A stretch of DNA of 44,860 nt. It comes from Deltaproteobacteria bacterium (GTDB lineage Bacteria > Desulfobacterota > Desulfobacteria > Desulfobacterales > Desulfobacteraceae). Positions 1-8,584 of the stretch are shown one piece after another (the stretch's first letter is position 1; each line of letters opens with the position of its first letter). The translations under genes were made by a program, and so were the position numbers. The notes beneath the pieces were generated by a model that had not been told where the DNA came from, did not search any database, and saw only the letters and a list, made by a program, of their open reading frames with translations. The DNA lies in the NCBI GenBank assembly GCA_027858995.1, contig JAQIBP010000091.1, forward strand, positions 1 to 44,860. Reading direction: 5' to 3'.

Positions 1-771
1 ATAATTACTTTGAGTTGTTTTCTTATAATTGGTTGTTCAGAGAAGGATGAATGGGTTGATGAATATTCATCCTTGATTCGTGAATGTAAATTGGGTCGAG
101 AAATATCACTTCCTTTAAAAATTCCAAATGGCCTTGCTTATGATGGTAAATATGTATGGTCAGCGGACTACAACAACAAAAGGCCGGGGAATATTATCGC
201 TATTGATATTAATTCAGGAATTATAAAACATTCTGTAAGTATTTTAGAGCATATGGAAGGCTTAACCTGGGATGGAAGGAATTTTTGGGTAGGTGCACCC
301 GCAAAAAAAATATCTAAACTTGCCGAAAATTCATTGAGAATAGTTAAAACCATCAATTCTCCAACAGGAGAAGACGCAGATGGTTTGGCATGGGATGGTA
401 AATATTTATGGATTGCCTCACACTTTCATGGAAGACGGGGTGCTCAAATTATTAAAATGGATGTTGACTCTAAAAAGATACTTAATGAATTCAACTTACC
501 GTTTAAGGAAGTCGGCGATATCACATATATGGATGGATACATATGGGGTATCAAATTTTGTTTGAGTGATAAGCCAGAGGAAAAGCCGTATATATTTAAA
601 ATGGACACTGATTTTGGGGAAATTGTAAGGCTCTATCATACCAAAGAATTACCAAGAAAAATGTGGGGATTGACTCAGATAAACGGCAAACTATGGTTAA
701 GTAATGAAAAAGAAAAGGAAACATCAGTTATTAAAATTATTGAAGTGTTATTCCACAAAGATGAAAAGTAG
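1..771 (+). CDS. Beta-propeller lipoprotein, 5'-truncated by window edge
   Basis: The reading frame is open from base 1, so the true start probably lies before the window; a TTG at 10 would leave almost no signal-peptide n-region. The visible N-terminus ends in a lipobox-like Leu-Ile-Ile-Gly-Cys, which suggests a lipid-anchored envelope protein. The rest repeats a blade signature, Gly-Leu-(Ala/Thr)-x-Asp-Gly-(Lys/Arg)-x-(Leu/Phe/Val)-Trp, at least four times (around residues 42, 84, 124 and 220). This is typical of glutamine-cyclotransferase-like or 6-bladed beta-propellers. No catalytic function can be assigned. It stands 138 bases before the UbiA gene and may belong to a different transcription unit. 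The propeller call is fairly firm; the role is unknown. Confidence 0.7.
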   Translation: MITLSCFLIIGCSEKDEWVDEYSSLIRECKLGREISLPLKIPNGLAYDGKYVWSADYNNKRPGNIIAIDINSGIIKHSVSILEHMEGLTWDGRNFWVGAPAKKISKLAENSLRIVKTINSPTGEDADGLAWDGKYLWIASHFHGRRGAQIIKMDVDSKKILNEFNLPFKEVGDITYMDGYIWGIKFCLSDKPEEKPYIFKMDTDFGEIVRLYHTKELPRKMWGLTQINGKLWLSNEKEKETSVIKIIEVLFHKDEK

Positions 772-877
772 AGGTAAGAATATTTTTGGAAGAGATGAAT
801 TACTAAAAAACTGTTGGACCCAAGATAAAGCAAAGTTTACGCTCTGCAAGATTGCTGGTTTGCTTAATCTTAACTGA
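761..877 (+). CDS. Possible 38-aa small ORF
   Basis: An ATG at 761 overlaps the end of the beta-propeller gene in another frame and opens a 38-codon frame ending TGA at 875-877. The product would be basic and contain a Cys-Trp and a Cys-Lys. No clear ribosome binding site or family was recognised. It may be a remnant of a longer gene or non-coding. It fills most of the 772-909 gap, which shows nothing else. Confidence 0.15.
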   Translation: MKSRGKNIFGRDELLKNCWTQDKAKFTLCKIAGLLNLN

Positions 878-909
878 TACGATTTTGAATAGTTAAACAG
901 GAATCAAAA

Positions 910-1872
910 ATGAAAAAAATTTCCATAATAAAAGGAACACGGGAAGGGGGAAGCTTTCAAAATCCCTATATTCAAATAATGCGTATAGATCACTGGTTTA
1001 AGAATATCTTCATATTTCCGGGTATTGCCTTTGGGTTGCTTGTAAATAATCATGTTGATCAATCACTAATGATAAAAATATTTTTGGGGGTTTTTGCAAC
1101 CTGCTTTGCTGCATCGGCAAACTATTGTATCAACGAGTACCTGGATGCGGAATTCGATCGCTTACATCCAAAAAAGCGTAACCGTCCCTGCGCACTTGGC
1201 CTTGTTCGGTTTGAATTCGTGATTTTGCAATATTTCCTGCTATGTCTTATCTCCATTATCATGGGGTGGAACATTAATATAGCCTTTTGCAGTACCATTG
1301 TTCTCTTTTTGATCATGGGAGTCTTCTATAATGTTTCACCCATTCGCTTAAAGGACAAACCCTTTATTGATGTGCTCACGGAATCTTTGAATAATCCCAT
1401 TCGATTTCTGCTTGGATGGTTTATTATCATCCCCATTTTGCTTCCACCTTCCAGTGGTCTATTGGCCTACTGGTTTGGTGGCGCTTTTTTAATGACCATA
1501 AAACGATTTGCAGAGCTGAGAACTATTGGGAAAGAGGTTTCAAAAAAATATCGTCCCACCTTTAAATATTATACTCAGGAGAAGCTCCTAATTGTCCTCT
1601 TTTTCTATGCACTTTGTGCTGCATTTTTCCTGGGTATCTTTCTATTTAAATACCGTATTGAAATGGTGCTGAGTTTTCCATTTCTTGCATTACTCTTTGC
1701 TGCCTACTTTCGCTTGGGACTCAAGAGCGATTCCGTTGTGCAGAATCCTGAAAAACTTTACAAAGAATGGCAATTTGTTATCTTTGGTGTAGGACTGATA
1801 CTTTTTATAGCCTTGCTTATGTTTGTTGATATTCCCTGGCTCCACTTACTTCTGAGTAATAATTTTTCATGA
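910..1872 (+). CDS. UbiA-family polyprenyl-phosphate phosphoribosyltransferase-like protein
   Basis: This is an integral membrane prenyltransferase of 320 residues with about eight hydrophobic segments. The first Asp-rich loop (around residues 76-97) reads N-x-x-x-N-E-x-x-D-x-E-x-D-R-x-H-P-x-K-R-x-R-P. That is the form found in decaprenyl-phosphate phosphoribosyltransferase (Rv3806c type), not in ubiquinone or heme enzymes. A second conserved loop (around 139-155) holds Tyr-Asn-Val-Ser-Pro-x-Arg-Leu-Lys and an Asp-Val. Known members move phosphoribose from PRPP onto polyprenyl phosphate. The downstream GtrA-like, HAD-phosphatase and GT-C-like genes fit a lipid-linked pentose pathway. No DprE1/DprE2-type epimerase genes are nearby, so the product could stay as ribose. 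The family is sure; the exact substrate is inferred. Confidence 0.8.
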   Translation: MKKISIIKGTREGGSFQNPYIQIMRIDHWFKNIFIFPGIAFGLLVNNHVDQSLMIKIFLGVFATCFAASANYCINEYLDAEFDRLHPKKRNRPCALGLVRFEFVILQYFLLCLISIIMGWNINIAFCSTIVLFLIMGVFYNVSPIRLKDKPFIDVLTESLNNPIRFLLGWFIIIPILLPPSSGLLAYWFGGAFLMTIKRFAELRTIGKEVSKKYRPTFKYYTQEKLLIVLFFYALCAAFFLGIFLFKYRIEMVLSFPFLALLFAAYFRLGLKSDSVVQNPEKLYKEWQFVIFGVGLILFIALLMFVDIPWLHLLLSNNFS

Positions 1873-1918
1873 GTTAAGGAGAGATTGAATACTGACTCGA
1901 GAAACTACCATAAAGCTT

Positions 1919-2290
1919 ATGAAGTATATCGTTAGCGGTTTTACTGCCGTGGTGTTACACTTATTAGTCTTGACCTTTCTGGTGGAAGCTGCCAAAGTCA
2001 ACAAAATTATGGCAACCTCTGCAGGTTTTTGCATCGGATCTGTAGTAAATTATCTTTTGCAGTACTATTGGGTATTTTGTTCGGACCAACACCATCAGAA
2101 AGCATTTGTTTTCTATTTTAGCTTTGCAATTATCATGCTGGTTATCAATGCCAGGATATTTGAATTTTTTCTCAATACCCTCAACTTGCATTACCTCTTA
2201 AGCCAGTGTATGGCCACTGGCATTGTTTTTATCTTGAACTATCATTGCAATCTTTTTATAACGTTTCGTCAATCACGGAGGAAGTCATGA
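1919..2290 (+). CDS. GtrA-like small membrane protein (candidate polyprenyl-P-sugar flippase)
   Basis: The product has 123 residues and four hydrophobic helices, the usual size and layout of the GtrA/DPMS family. Members are thought to flip or help polyprenyl-phosphate-linked sugars across the inner membrane. The second helix region (around residues 35-52) has the typical G-F-x-x-G-S-x-x-N-Y-x-x-x-x-x-W-V-F pattern. It lies between the UbiA-like and HAD genes, and its TGA overlaps the ATG of the HAD gene, so translation is likely coupled. In this context it probably handles the lipid-linked pentose rather than glucose. The family call is good; the substrate is an inference. Confidence 0.75.
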   Translation: MKYIVSGFTAVVLHLLVLTFLVEAAKVNKIMATSAGFCIGSVVNYLLQYYWVFCSDQHHQKAFVFYFSFAIIMLVINARIFEFFLNTLNLHYLLSQCMATGIVFILNYHCNLFITFRQSRRKS

Positions 2291-2955
2291 CAGAAGAAAG
2301 GATGGCATGTTGTGCATTGTACGACTTGGATGGAACTATTACAAAAGATGACTGCTATCTTGGTTTTTTATGCTACATGCTGCTTCGTCGGCCTGTCAGG
2401 TGGATGAGAATTCCCATTCTCGCCATGGGGGTTTTGATGTACAAAATAGGTTTTAAGGATAACTCCTGGCTGAAGGTTTTTTTTTTAAAGCATGTGCTGG
2501 AGGGGCTGAAAAAGGATGATGTGACCCGCCATGTTGCCTGTTTTCTCAATAAAACATTACCCCGAACGATCAAACCAAAGGCTGTCCAGAGTATTAAAAA
2601 CCATCAGGAGAGAGGCGACTACCTGATACTTTTGACGGCGAGTCTTGATTTGTATGCAGAGGCGATAGGCAAGCAACTTGGTTTTCATCAAGTGATTAGT
2701 ACTAAAGCAGAGCGGGATGCAGTTGGCACCATTACTGGTAGACTTAACCAGGAAAACTGCCATGGTAAAACCAAAGCCATTCATCTGCTGTCTTTAAAAA
2801 AAAAGTGGCCAAACATCTGCTTTATAGCATATACCGACCACCACTCGGATATTCCCATGGTTGAAGAAGCAGATACATCAGTGGCCGTCAACCCCGATAA
2901 ACGGCTTCGGGCATATGCCATAACCCACAACATACCGTGCGAGGATTGGAATTGA
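2287..2955 (+). CDS. HAD-IB family phosphatase
   Basis: This 222-residue soluble protein is a phosphoserine-phosphatase-like HAD hydrolase. Motif I is Y-D-L-D-G-T with nucleophile Asp13 and Asp15; motif II is Leu-Leu-Thr-Ala-Ser; the motif III Lys sits in a His-Gly-Lys-Thr-Lys stretch; motif IV is Tyr-Thr-Asp-x-x-Ser-Asp. The frame is open further upstream to 2206, but the ATG at 2287 is preferred because it overlaps the gtrA-like stop as ATGA and follows a GGAGG at 2278-2282. Next to a UbiA-type phosphoribosyltransferase, the likely job is removing the 5-phosphate from polyprenyl-phosphoryl-5-phosphoribose. In mycobacteria that step has been assigned to a different fold, so the role is an inference. 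Confidence 0.75.
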   Translation: MTEERMACCALYDLDGTITKDDCYLGFLCYMLLRRPVRWMRIPILAMGVLMYKIGFKDNSWLKVFFLKHVLEGLKKDDVTRHVACFLNKTLPRTIKPKAVQSIKNHQERGDYLILLTASLDLYAEAIGKQLGFHQVISTKAERDAVGTITGRLNQENCHGKTKAIHLLSLKKKWPNICFIAYTDHHSDIPMVEEADTSVAVNPDKRLRAYAITHNIPCEDWN

Positions 2956-4682
2956 AACACAGCAGAGAATACTCCATACATGGGAGATCTTTCCTTCAGG
3001 CATCGCCAAAGAATAGTCCATCGTGGTTGATAGAAAATGAACCCCTTATTTTCTGGTTTATGACTATACTTTTTCTGGTACCCATCTGGTTTTCAAACTT
3101 TTTGCCCACCCAGGACGGTCCAGCCCATCTTTACAATGCTCATCTGCTTAAAAATTTTTTAACTGGTATTCCCAACGATGTCGTATCTGGGTTTTACGAG
3201 CTGAATACCAATCCCACCCCCACATGGTTTTTACACATCATTTTGACAGGACTTCAATTTTTCTTTTCTCCTTCAGTGGCTGAAAAATTGGTGGTAACGA
3301 TCCTTATTCTCTCTCTTCCCGCAGCTGCCCGCTTTGCTGTTGGAAAGATAGATCAGACCATGAAACCCCTTGCATGGCTCGCGTTTCCTATGACCTATAG
3401 TCTACTTTTTTATCACGGCTTCTATGGTATGTGCTTTTCCGTACCCTGCTTTTTATTTACTTTTGGAGCTGTCCTGGATTATTTGCGTACAGGCAGCTCC
3501 TATTCCCTTTTCCTAATAACTGTAGGAAGTTTGCTCTGTTATGTTATGCATATTATTGGATTGGGCCTGCTTGGCTTAGCTGTTGTAGTTCTTGGTATTG
3601 GGTGGGCACTCATGATTTGGCAAAATAATGTAACTATCCTTTGGGGCTTTGTAACAAGCCGCCTGATTCCCCTTGGTATGACTTTTTTGCCCGCACTCCT
3701 TTTAATGGTGCTTTTTCTCGGTGAAAAGCAGTCAGTATTGAAATCAGAGTTTGATCTGTCTCATCTTTTTTCCCGGGGCCAGAATCTGGGACTCTCTGGC
3801 AGTTTGTTTTCCATTATCTTTACAGGACCAGCTGCCCTTCTTTCCGTGGGAACAATATTTTCCCTGCTTTTATTCCTTCTTCTCGCGGGCATGCTGCGTG
3901 GTCGTCACCTGAAATTAGGTATGACACGAATCATGTTTGCCATTTTCCTACTGTTTTGCTTACTGCAACTTTTTTTGCCCCAACTATTTCTTGTTACACC
4001 CAATAACGGCATGATGGGAGGAGGGTTTATCAGCCAGAGAATCGCCCTGTTCATCACACCAGTTTTCATACTTTTCTTGGCAACCTGTTCCAACAGCATC
4101 AATTATTTTTTCAACCAGTTTCGGATTGTACTGTTTTTTACTGTTTTTATTCTATGTTTTCACAGCATAAGCATTTACCATTTCAATGGATATCTTAAGG
4201 AATATATTGCCTTTGGCCGCCATATCCAACCAGACACCCTTTTTATGCCCCTGCATTTTTTTCCAGAAGAGAAACTAACAATCCGGGGACCTTTGGGCAT
4301 AGCACTCCGATGGAGATTTGACCCGCTTGTCCATGCATCCAATCATATAGCCATGGAAACAGGAGCATTGAGCCTTGATAACTATGAGCCTTCCATGGGC
4401 TATTTTCCTCTCTTGTACAGAAATGATATGAATCCTGAAACCATTGGATATGTTGACTGTCGTCTGAGGAGTCTCTATGGAGACCGTCCCACGGTTTTTA
4501 AAAACCTCATAACTCATTATAAAGAAAAAGGATTTCCTGTGAAGTACGTCCTTGTCTGGCGCATGGCTGATGCTGGGCTATCAGAAGATCTTGCAATGGT
4601 GCTGGCAGACTCTTCAACCTTAATTGCAGAAAGCAGGCATGGACAGCTCTATCAAATAAATGGAGAAACGGCAGTGAAATGA
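2952..4682 (+). CDS. Large polytopic membrane protein, GT-C-like glycosyltransferase candidate
   Basis: About 576 residues with roughly eleven to thirteen hydrophobic helices and a soluble C-terminal tail of about 150 residues. Just after the first helix, a periplasmic-loop motif reads Thr-Gln-Asp-Gly-Pro-Ala-His-Leu-Tyr-Asn. This resembles the Asp-containing first loop of GT-C enzymes that use polyprenyl-phosphate sugars. A TTG at 2952 is chosen as start because GAGGA at 2941-2945 stands 6 bases upstream and the codon overlaps the HAD stop; a GTG at 2937 in the same frame is possible. As the last gene of the block it could be the transferase using the lipid-linked pentose. No database family was recognised with certainty. 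Confidence 0.6.
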   Translation: MKHSREYSIHGRSFLQASPKNSPSWLIENEPLIFWFMTILFLVPIWFSNFLPTQDGPAHLYNAHLLKNFLTGIPNDVVSGFYELNTNPTPTWFLHIILTGLQFFFSPSVAEKLVVTILILSLPAAARFAVGKIDQTMKPLAWLAFPMTYSLLFYHGFYGMCFSVPCFLFTFGAVLDYLRTGSSYSLFLITVGSLLCYVMHIIGLGLLGLAVVVLGIGWALMIWQNNVTILWGFVTSRLIPLGMTFLPALLLMVLFLGEKQSVLKSEFDLSHLFSRGQNLGLSGSLFSIIFTGPAALLSVGTIFSLLLFLLLAGMLRGRHLKLGMTRIMFAIFLLFCLLQLFLPQLFLVTPNNGMMGGGFISQRIALFITPVFILFLATCSNSINYFFNQFRIVLFFTVFILCFHSISIYHFNGYLKEYIAFGRHIQPDTLFMPLHFFPEEKLTIRGPLGIALRWRFDPLVHASNHIAMETGALSLDNYEPSMGYFPLLYRNDMNPETIGYVDCRLRSLYGDRPTVFKNLITHYKEKGFPVKYVLVWRMADAGLSEDLAMVLADSSTLIAESRHGQLYQINGETAVK

Positions 4683-4801
4683 ATCTTTGGAGAGAAATAT
4701 CATTGGAATAAAATGGTCTCTTTTATATTGTAGCAGAGGGAAAAGAGCTGTTTTTTTGCAACTGAATTGTAAACTTATAACTTCAATGGAGGAGGAGAGA
4801 A

Positions 4802-5524
4802 TTGTCAAAAGGTAATAATTATCAGTTAGAAAAAACAAGTAAATTTTACCTGAAAAATAAAACAAAATTTAGCAAGGATTTATTTAGTAAGATATTCACA
4901 TTTTTGAGAAAAGATGATATTATCGTTGAAATAGGCCCTGGTTTAGGACATTTTGCTAAGGAGACAAGAATTCATGGGTTAGAATATATTGGTTTTGAGC
5001 CATCAAAAGTATTGCGCGAAAAATTGCAAAAGAACAATATTAATGTGCGGGATGAATTTATACCACCCATACCTTTAGAAAATGATTGTTGTGATCTGGT
5101 CTATGCCAGTATGATTCTTGAGCACCTTCCAACCCACACCAAAGCTTCAGAATTTTCTTTAGAAATCGCAAGAGTTCTAAAAAAAGGCGGCCATGTTTGT
5201 CTTATTGTCCCCAATTATTTAACATCCAAAGAGTTTTTTTTTGAGATGGATTATACCCATAGCTTTGTTACAACAAAACGTAGAGTAACAAATCTGTTAC
5301 GTGATGCTGAGTTGCAATTAGTGGAAGTACAGCATGTCATTGGATGGTTTTGGGTGAAATCAGGATTTTTTCATCATATTTTAAGGCATTTAATAAATAC
5401 TTTGATGGTCCCCGTTCATTTTGGAGTTACAACATGGTTTTTTGAGTACATAGGATTGGAGACATTATTGTGGAAGATACGAAAAACTTTTTTTGAGTCC
5501 CTGATTATAGTGGCTAAAAAATAA
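4802..5524 (+). CDS. Class I SAM-dependent methyltransferase
   Basis: The 240-residue product has the Rossmann methyltransferase core: motif I Val-Glu-Ile-Gly-Pro-Gly-Leu-Gly (around residues 40-47), an acidic residue at the end of strand 2 (Gly-Phe-Glu-Pro), Asp-Leu-Val-Tyr-Ala, then Glu-His-Leu and Leu-Lys-x-Gly-Gly. This is the Methyltransf_11 pattern. The start is a TTG with a strong purine-rich site (GGAGGAGAG, 4790-4798) just upstream. The C-terminal third is more hydrophobic and may touch the membrane or a lipid-linked substrate. Within a polysaccharide locus it may O-methylate a sugar, but the substrate cannot be read from the sequence. Confidence 0.8.
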   Translation: MSKGNNYQLEKTSKFYLKNKTKFSKDLFSKIFTFLRKDDIIVEIGPGLGHFAKETRIHGLEYIGFEPSKVLREKLQKNNINVRDEFIPPIPLENDCCDLVYASMILEHLPTHTKASEFSLEIARVLKKGGHVCLIVPNYLTSKEFFFEMDYTHSFVTTKRRVTNLLRDAELQLVEVQHVIGWFWVKSGFFHHILRHLINTLMVPVHFGVTTWFFEYIGLETLLWKIRKTFFESLIIVAKK

Positions 5525-5572
5525 TCAAATATTTCCATATAATTTTATATTATTTAATAGAAGACTGTACGC

Positions 5573-6640
5573 ATGAAACAGAAAATAACAGCATTATACA
5601 ACATTTTTAGGCGCCAAAAAAAAATAGCTGGTTTGCCAATCCACATTCAAGTGGAGACGACAAACGCATGTAACTTAAGATGTGCGACATGCCACCGAGA
5701 TCTACTTTATCCACAACCAACAATAATGAAGTTTGTAGATTTTAAAAAAATTTATGATAATGTACTACCCGAAAATATAAATGTTAGCGGTTTGGGGGAA
5801 CCATTGCTTAATCCTGACATTTTTGAAATGATTAAATACGCTAAAAATAGAGGCACCGCAGTTAATTGTGCATCAAATTTCACGCTGGCCGGGGATAAAA
5901 TCGAGAAAATTATTGACAGCGGTATTGATCAAATTAAAATTTCAGTTGATGCAGCCGATGCTGAAACTTATTTAAAAATAAGAAAAAAAAATTTTTACGA
6001 TATTTTGATTGATAATATAAAAGAGCTGAATAAGGTGAAAAAATTGAAAAAGAGCAGCAAACCGGTTCTTAGATTTAACTATGCCCTTCAGCAAGATAAT
6101 ATTGACCAGTTGATTGATACGATCAAACTTGCTGCTAAATTAAAAATCCCCGGAATTTATATCCAATACCTCGAGTATATTAATAGAGAGGATCGAAAGG
6201 AACGCCTTGTCGGGAAAATATCTGCTGATAAATTGAAAAATATCCTGATAGAAGCTGAAAATCTTGCTAAAAAGTTAAAGATAACAACAAACACAAATAT
6301 CTGGATGAGGGATTTTGATACCTTCTATAATAAAATGCGTCCTGAAGGAGAATTTATTCCTAATAATAATAAATGCTATTTCCCCTGGTTTTCTTCCTGG
6401 ATAGATGCTGACGGAACAGTGAGACCCTGCCCGATAATACCGTGGCAGATAGAAGAAGCCCATATGGGCAATGCTTTAAAAGAAAATTTTTCTGATATCT
6501 GGAACAATGATAAATACCAGTCATTGCGTGCGGCTTTAGCCCACGGTGAAAGGCCAACGGGGCCTTGCAAAACCTGTATCCCTCAGAGTTTATTTAATAT
6601 TTTCCAAATTCGGACAAAATTACTTCCAGGGAGAAATTAA
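5573..6640 (+). CDS. Radical SAM protein with SPASM-like C-terminus
   Basis: The radical SAM cluster motif Cys33-x3-Cys37-x2-Cys40 follows Glu-Thr-Thr-Asn-Ala, and a Gly-Leu-Gly-Glu-Pro-Leu stretch (around residue 77) marks SAM binding. The C-terminal part holds a Cys-Tyr-Phe-Pro-Trp stretch, an Arg-Pro-Cys-Pro and a final Cys-Lys-Thr-Cys, as in SPASM domains carrying auxiliary Fe-S clusters. The protein has 355 residues and is cytoplasmic. It abuts the asparagine-synthetase-like gene (stop at 6640, next ATG at 6641), so the two are probably co-translated. Similar genes occur in capsule, lipopolysaccharide and peptide-modification loci; the substrate here is unknown. Confidence 0.8.
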   Translation: MKQKITALYNIFRRQKKIAGLPIHIQVETTNACNLRCATCHRDLLYPQPTIMKFVDFKKIYDNVLPENINVSGLGEPLLNPDIFEMIKYAKNRGTAVNCASNFTLAGDKIEKIIDSGIDQIKISVDAADAETYLKIRKKNFYDILIDNIKELNKVKKLKKSSKPVLRFNYALQQDNIDQLIDTIKLAAKLKIPGIYIQYLEYINREDRKERLVGKISADKLKNILIEAENLAKKLKITTNTNIWMRDFDTFYNKMRPEGEFIPNNNKCYFPWFSSWIDADGTVRPCPIIPWQIEEAHMGNALKENFSDIWNNDKYQSLRAALAHGERPTGPCKTCIPQSLFNIFQIRTKLLPGRN

Positions 6641-8503
6641 ATGTGCGGCATAAGTGGCTTTGTTGGAGGGTTTACTAAAAATGATTTACAAACAATGAAT
6701 CAATCCATGGTTCATCGAGGCCCGGATGATTATGGCACCTACTTTAAGAATAATGTTGGTCTTGCTCATCGCAGGTTAAGCATTATTGATGTCGAGGGCG
6801 GACATCAGCCCATGTCTAATGAGAAAAATACAATATGGATTGTTTTTAATGGTGAAATTTATAATTTTCAGACTTTGCGAAAAGACCATCTTAAATCTTA
6901 TAGGTTTAAAACAAGGAGTGATACTGAGGTCATTCTCCATCTCTACGAAAAATATGGTGAAAAATGCATAGAATATCTTCGGGGAATGTTTGCATTCGCC
7001 ATCTGGGATGAAAATAAGCAAAAATTATTAATCGTCCGTGATCGGTTTGGTATAAAACCATTATATTACGCCCAAACCGGCAGAGGACTGATTTTTGCCT
7101 CTGAATTAAAGGCAATATTAGCAATCGATGCAGTACCGCGTAAGGTGGATAAGGAAGCGCTGAATTTATACTTATCTTTCAGGTATGTTCCTGGCTCCGG
7201 AACAATGATAGACAGCATCAAAAAACTGGAACCTGCACATTCTATGGTTTATCAGAATGGATGTTTGAAAATCAGCAAGTATTGGGACCTTAGCTTTGAC
7301 AAGGATACAGGCAAATCTGAAGAGTATTACAGCCAGAGGTTAACTGAATTATTAAAAGAATCAATAGATATCAGATTATTAAGTGAAGTTCCACTAGGAG
7401 CATATCTCTCAGGGGGGTTAGATTCCAGTTTTATGGTCGGACTGATGAGCCAGATCGTTCATGAGCCGATAAAAACATTTACAGCAGGGTTTGATGGCAG
7501 TTGGTATGATGAATCACCTCATGCGGAAATCATTGCAAAGGAGTTTAATACAGACCACCATCTTTTAAAAACAAAAGCAGATGATGTAACTATACTTGAG
7601 AAGGTAATCTGGCACCTTGATGAACCTTTGGCAGATGCCGCAACCATACCGACCTATCTTTTATCTCAACTAACAAAAAAAGCTGTCACCGTGATATTAA
7701 GTGGAGAAGGAGCAGATGAATTATTAGCAGGTTATGATAAATATAAATTTTTATTTTATGCGGGAAAATTTTCTCCTTCATTTTTCAACCCTTTCTTTAT
7801 GTTCATGCAAAATATATTCAAGGGAAATATTAAAATGGAGAGAGGATTTAATTTGTTGTGCTCAAAACAAAGAAATCAGATAAATTATTTAGATTTTGCC
7901 GCAGTTTTTACAAATCAAGAAAAACAACAATTGCTGGGACCGGAGTTAAAGGAACTGCAAGGCATGAATAAGGTGCCAGAGAGAATTATTAATAAATACT
8001 TGTCTTACAGTGAAAAGGGAGGAGATTTGTTGGACAGACTTCTGTATCTTGATATTAAAACCTGGTTACCCAATGATGTACTATTGAAAAATGATAAGAT
8101 GACTATGGCTCATTCACTGGAAGCCCGCGTACCATTTTTGGATCACAAATTTGCAGAATTTGCAATGACAATTCCTAACCGTCTAAAATTAAAATGGTTA
8201 ACGGAAAAGTATATCCTTCGACAATCAATGAAAGGGATTGTGCCAGACAATATTATTAACCGGAAAAAGCATGGTTTTACAGTCCCTGTTGCTAAATGGA
8301 TGCAGGATGGATTAAAGCAATATGTTGAGAAGCTCTTAAATACAGGCAGAATAACCAAGTTGGGGTATTGGAATAGATCCTATGTCGAGAGATTGCTCAA
8401 GCAGGATCTAAGTAATCAATTCTATAAGAGACAATTTTGGACAATAATTACCTTTGAGATATGGCATAGAATTTTTATTGAACAAGAAACTATAAATATA
8501 TAG
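6641..8503 (+). CDS. asnB: Asparagine synthase (glutamine-hydrolysing)-type amidotransferase
   Basis: The 620-residue product starts Met-Cys-Gly-Ile, placing the class II glutaminase nucleophile Cys2 at the N-terminus after Met removal. The glutaminase domain spans about residues 1-210 (His-Arg-Gly-Pro-Asp-Asp and Phe-Asn-Gly-Glu-Ile-Tyr-Asn visible). The synthetase domain carries the ATP pyrophosphatase motif Ser-Gly-Gly-Leu-Asp-Ser-Ser near residue 257 and Gly-Glu-Gly-Ala-Asp-Glu near 363. Genes of this kind are frequent in exopolysaccharide loci, including exosortase-A-associated ones, and may amidate uronic acids or other carboxyl groups. With a GDP-mannose dehydrogenase in the same locus, amidation of a uronic acid is a reasonable guess. 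The symbol describes the family rather than free asparagine synthesis. Confidence 0.85.
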   Translation: MCGISGFVGGFTKNDLQTMNQSMVHRGPDDYGTYFKNNVGLAHRRLSIIDVEGGHQPMSNEKNTIWIVFNGEIYNFQTLRKDHLKSYRFKTRSDTEVILHLYEKYGEKCIEYLRGMFAFAIWDENKQKLLIVRDRFGIKPLYYAQTGRGLIFASELKAILAIDAVPRKVDKEALNLYLSFRYVPGSGTMIDSIKKLEPAHSMVYQNGCLKISKYWDLSFDKDTGKSEEYYSQRLTELLKESIDIRLLSEVPLGAYLSGGLDSSFMVGLMSQIVHEPIKTFTAGFDGSWYDESPHAEIIAKEFNTDHHLLKTKADDVTILEKVIWHLDEPLADAATIPTYLLSQLTKKAVTVILSGEGADELLAGYDKYKFLFYAGKFSPSFFNPFFMFMQNIFKGNIKMERGFNLLCSKQRNQINYLDFAAVFTNQEKQQLLGPELKELQGMNKVPERIINKYLSYSEKGGDLLDRLLYLDIKTWLPNDVLLKNDKMTMAHSLEARVPFLDHKFAEFAMTIPNRLKLKWLTEKYILRQSMKGIVPDNIINRKKHGFTVPVAKWMQDGLKQYVEKLLNTGRITKLGYWNRSYVERLLKQDLSNQFYKRQFWTIITFEIWHRIFIEQETINI

Positions 8504-8584
8504 TTATTACAATCATGCGTATTGGTCCACAAATAAGTGTTTGTGAAATTTTTAAATTATTAATGTTAGATTAGGAGATTGTAA

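Noticed and set aside
4802-8503. RiPP or lasso-peptide cluster suggested by radical SAM plus asparagine synthetase
   Set aside because: No precursor peptide, protease or transporter is present; polysaccharide genes surround the pair.
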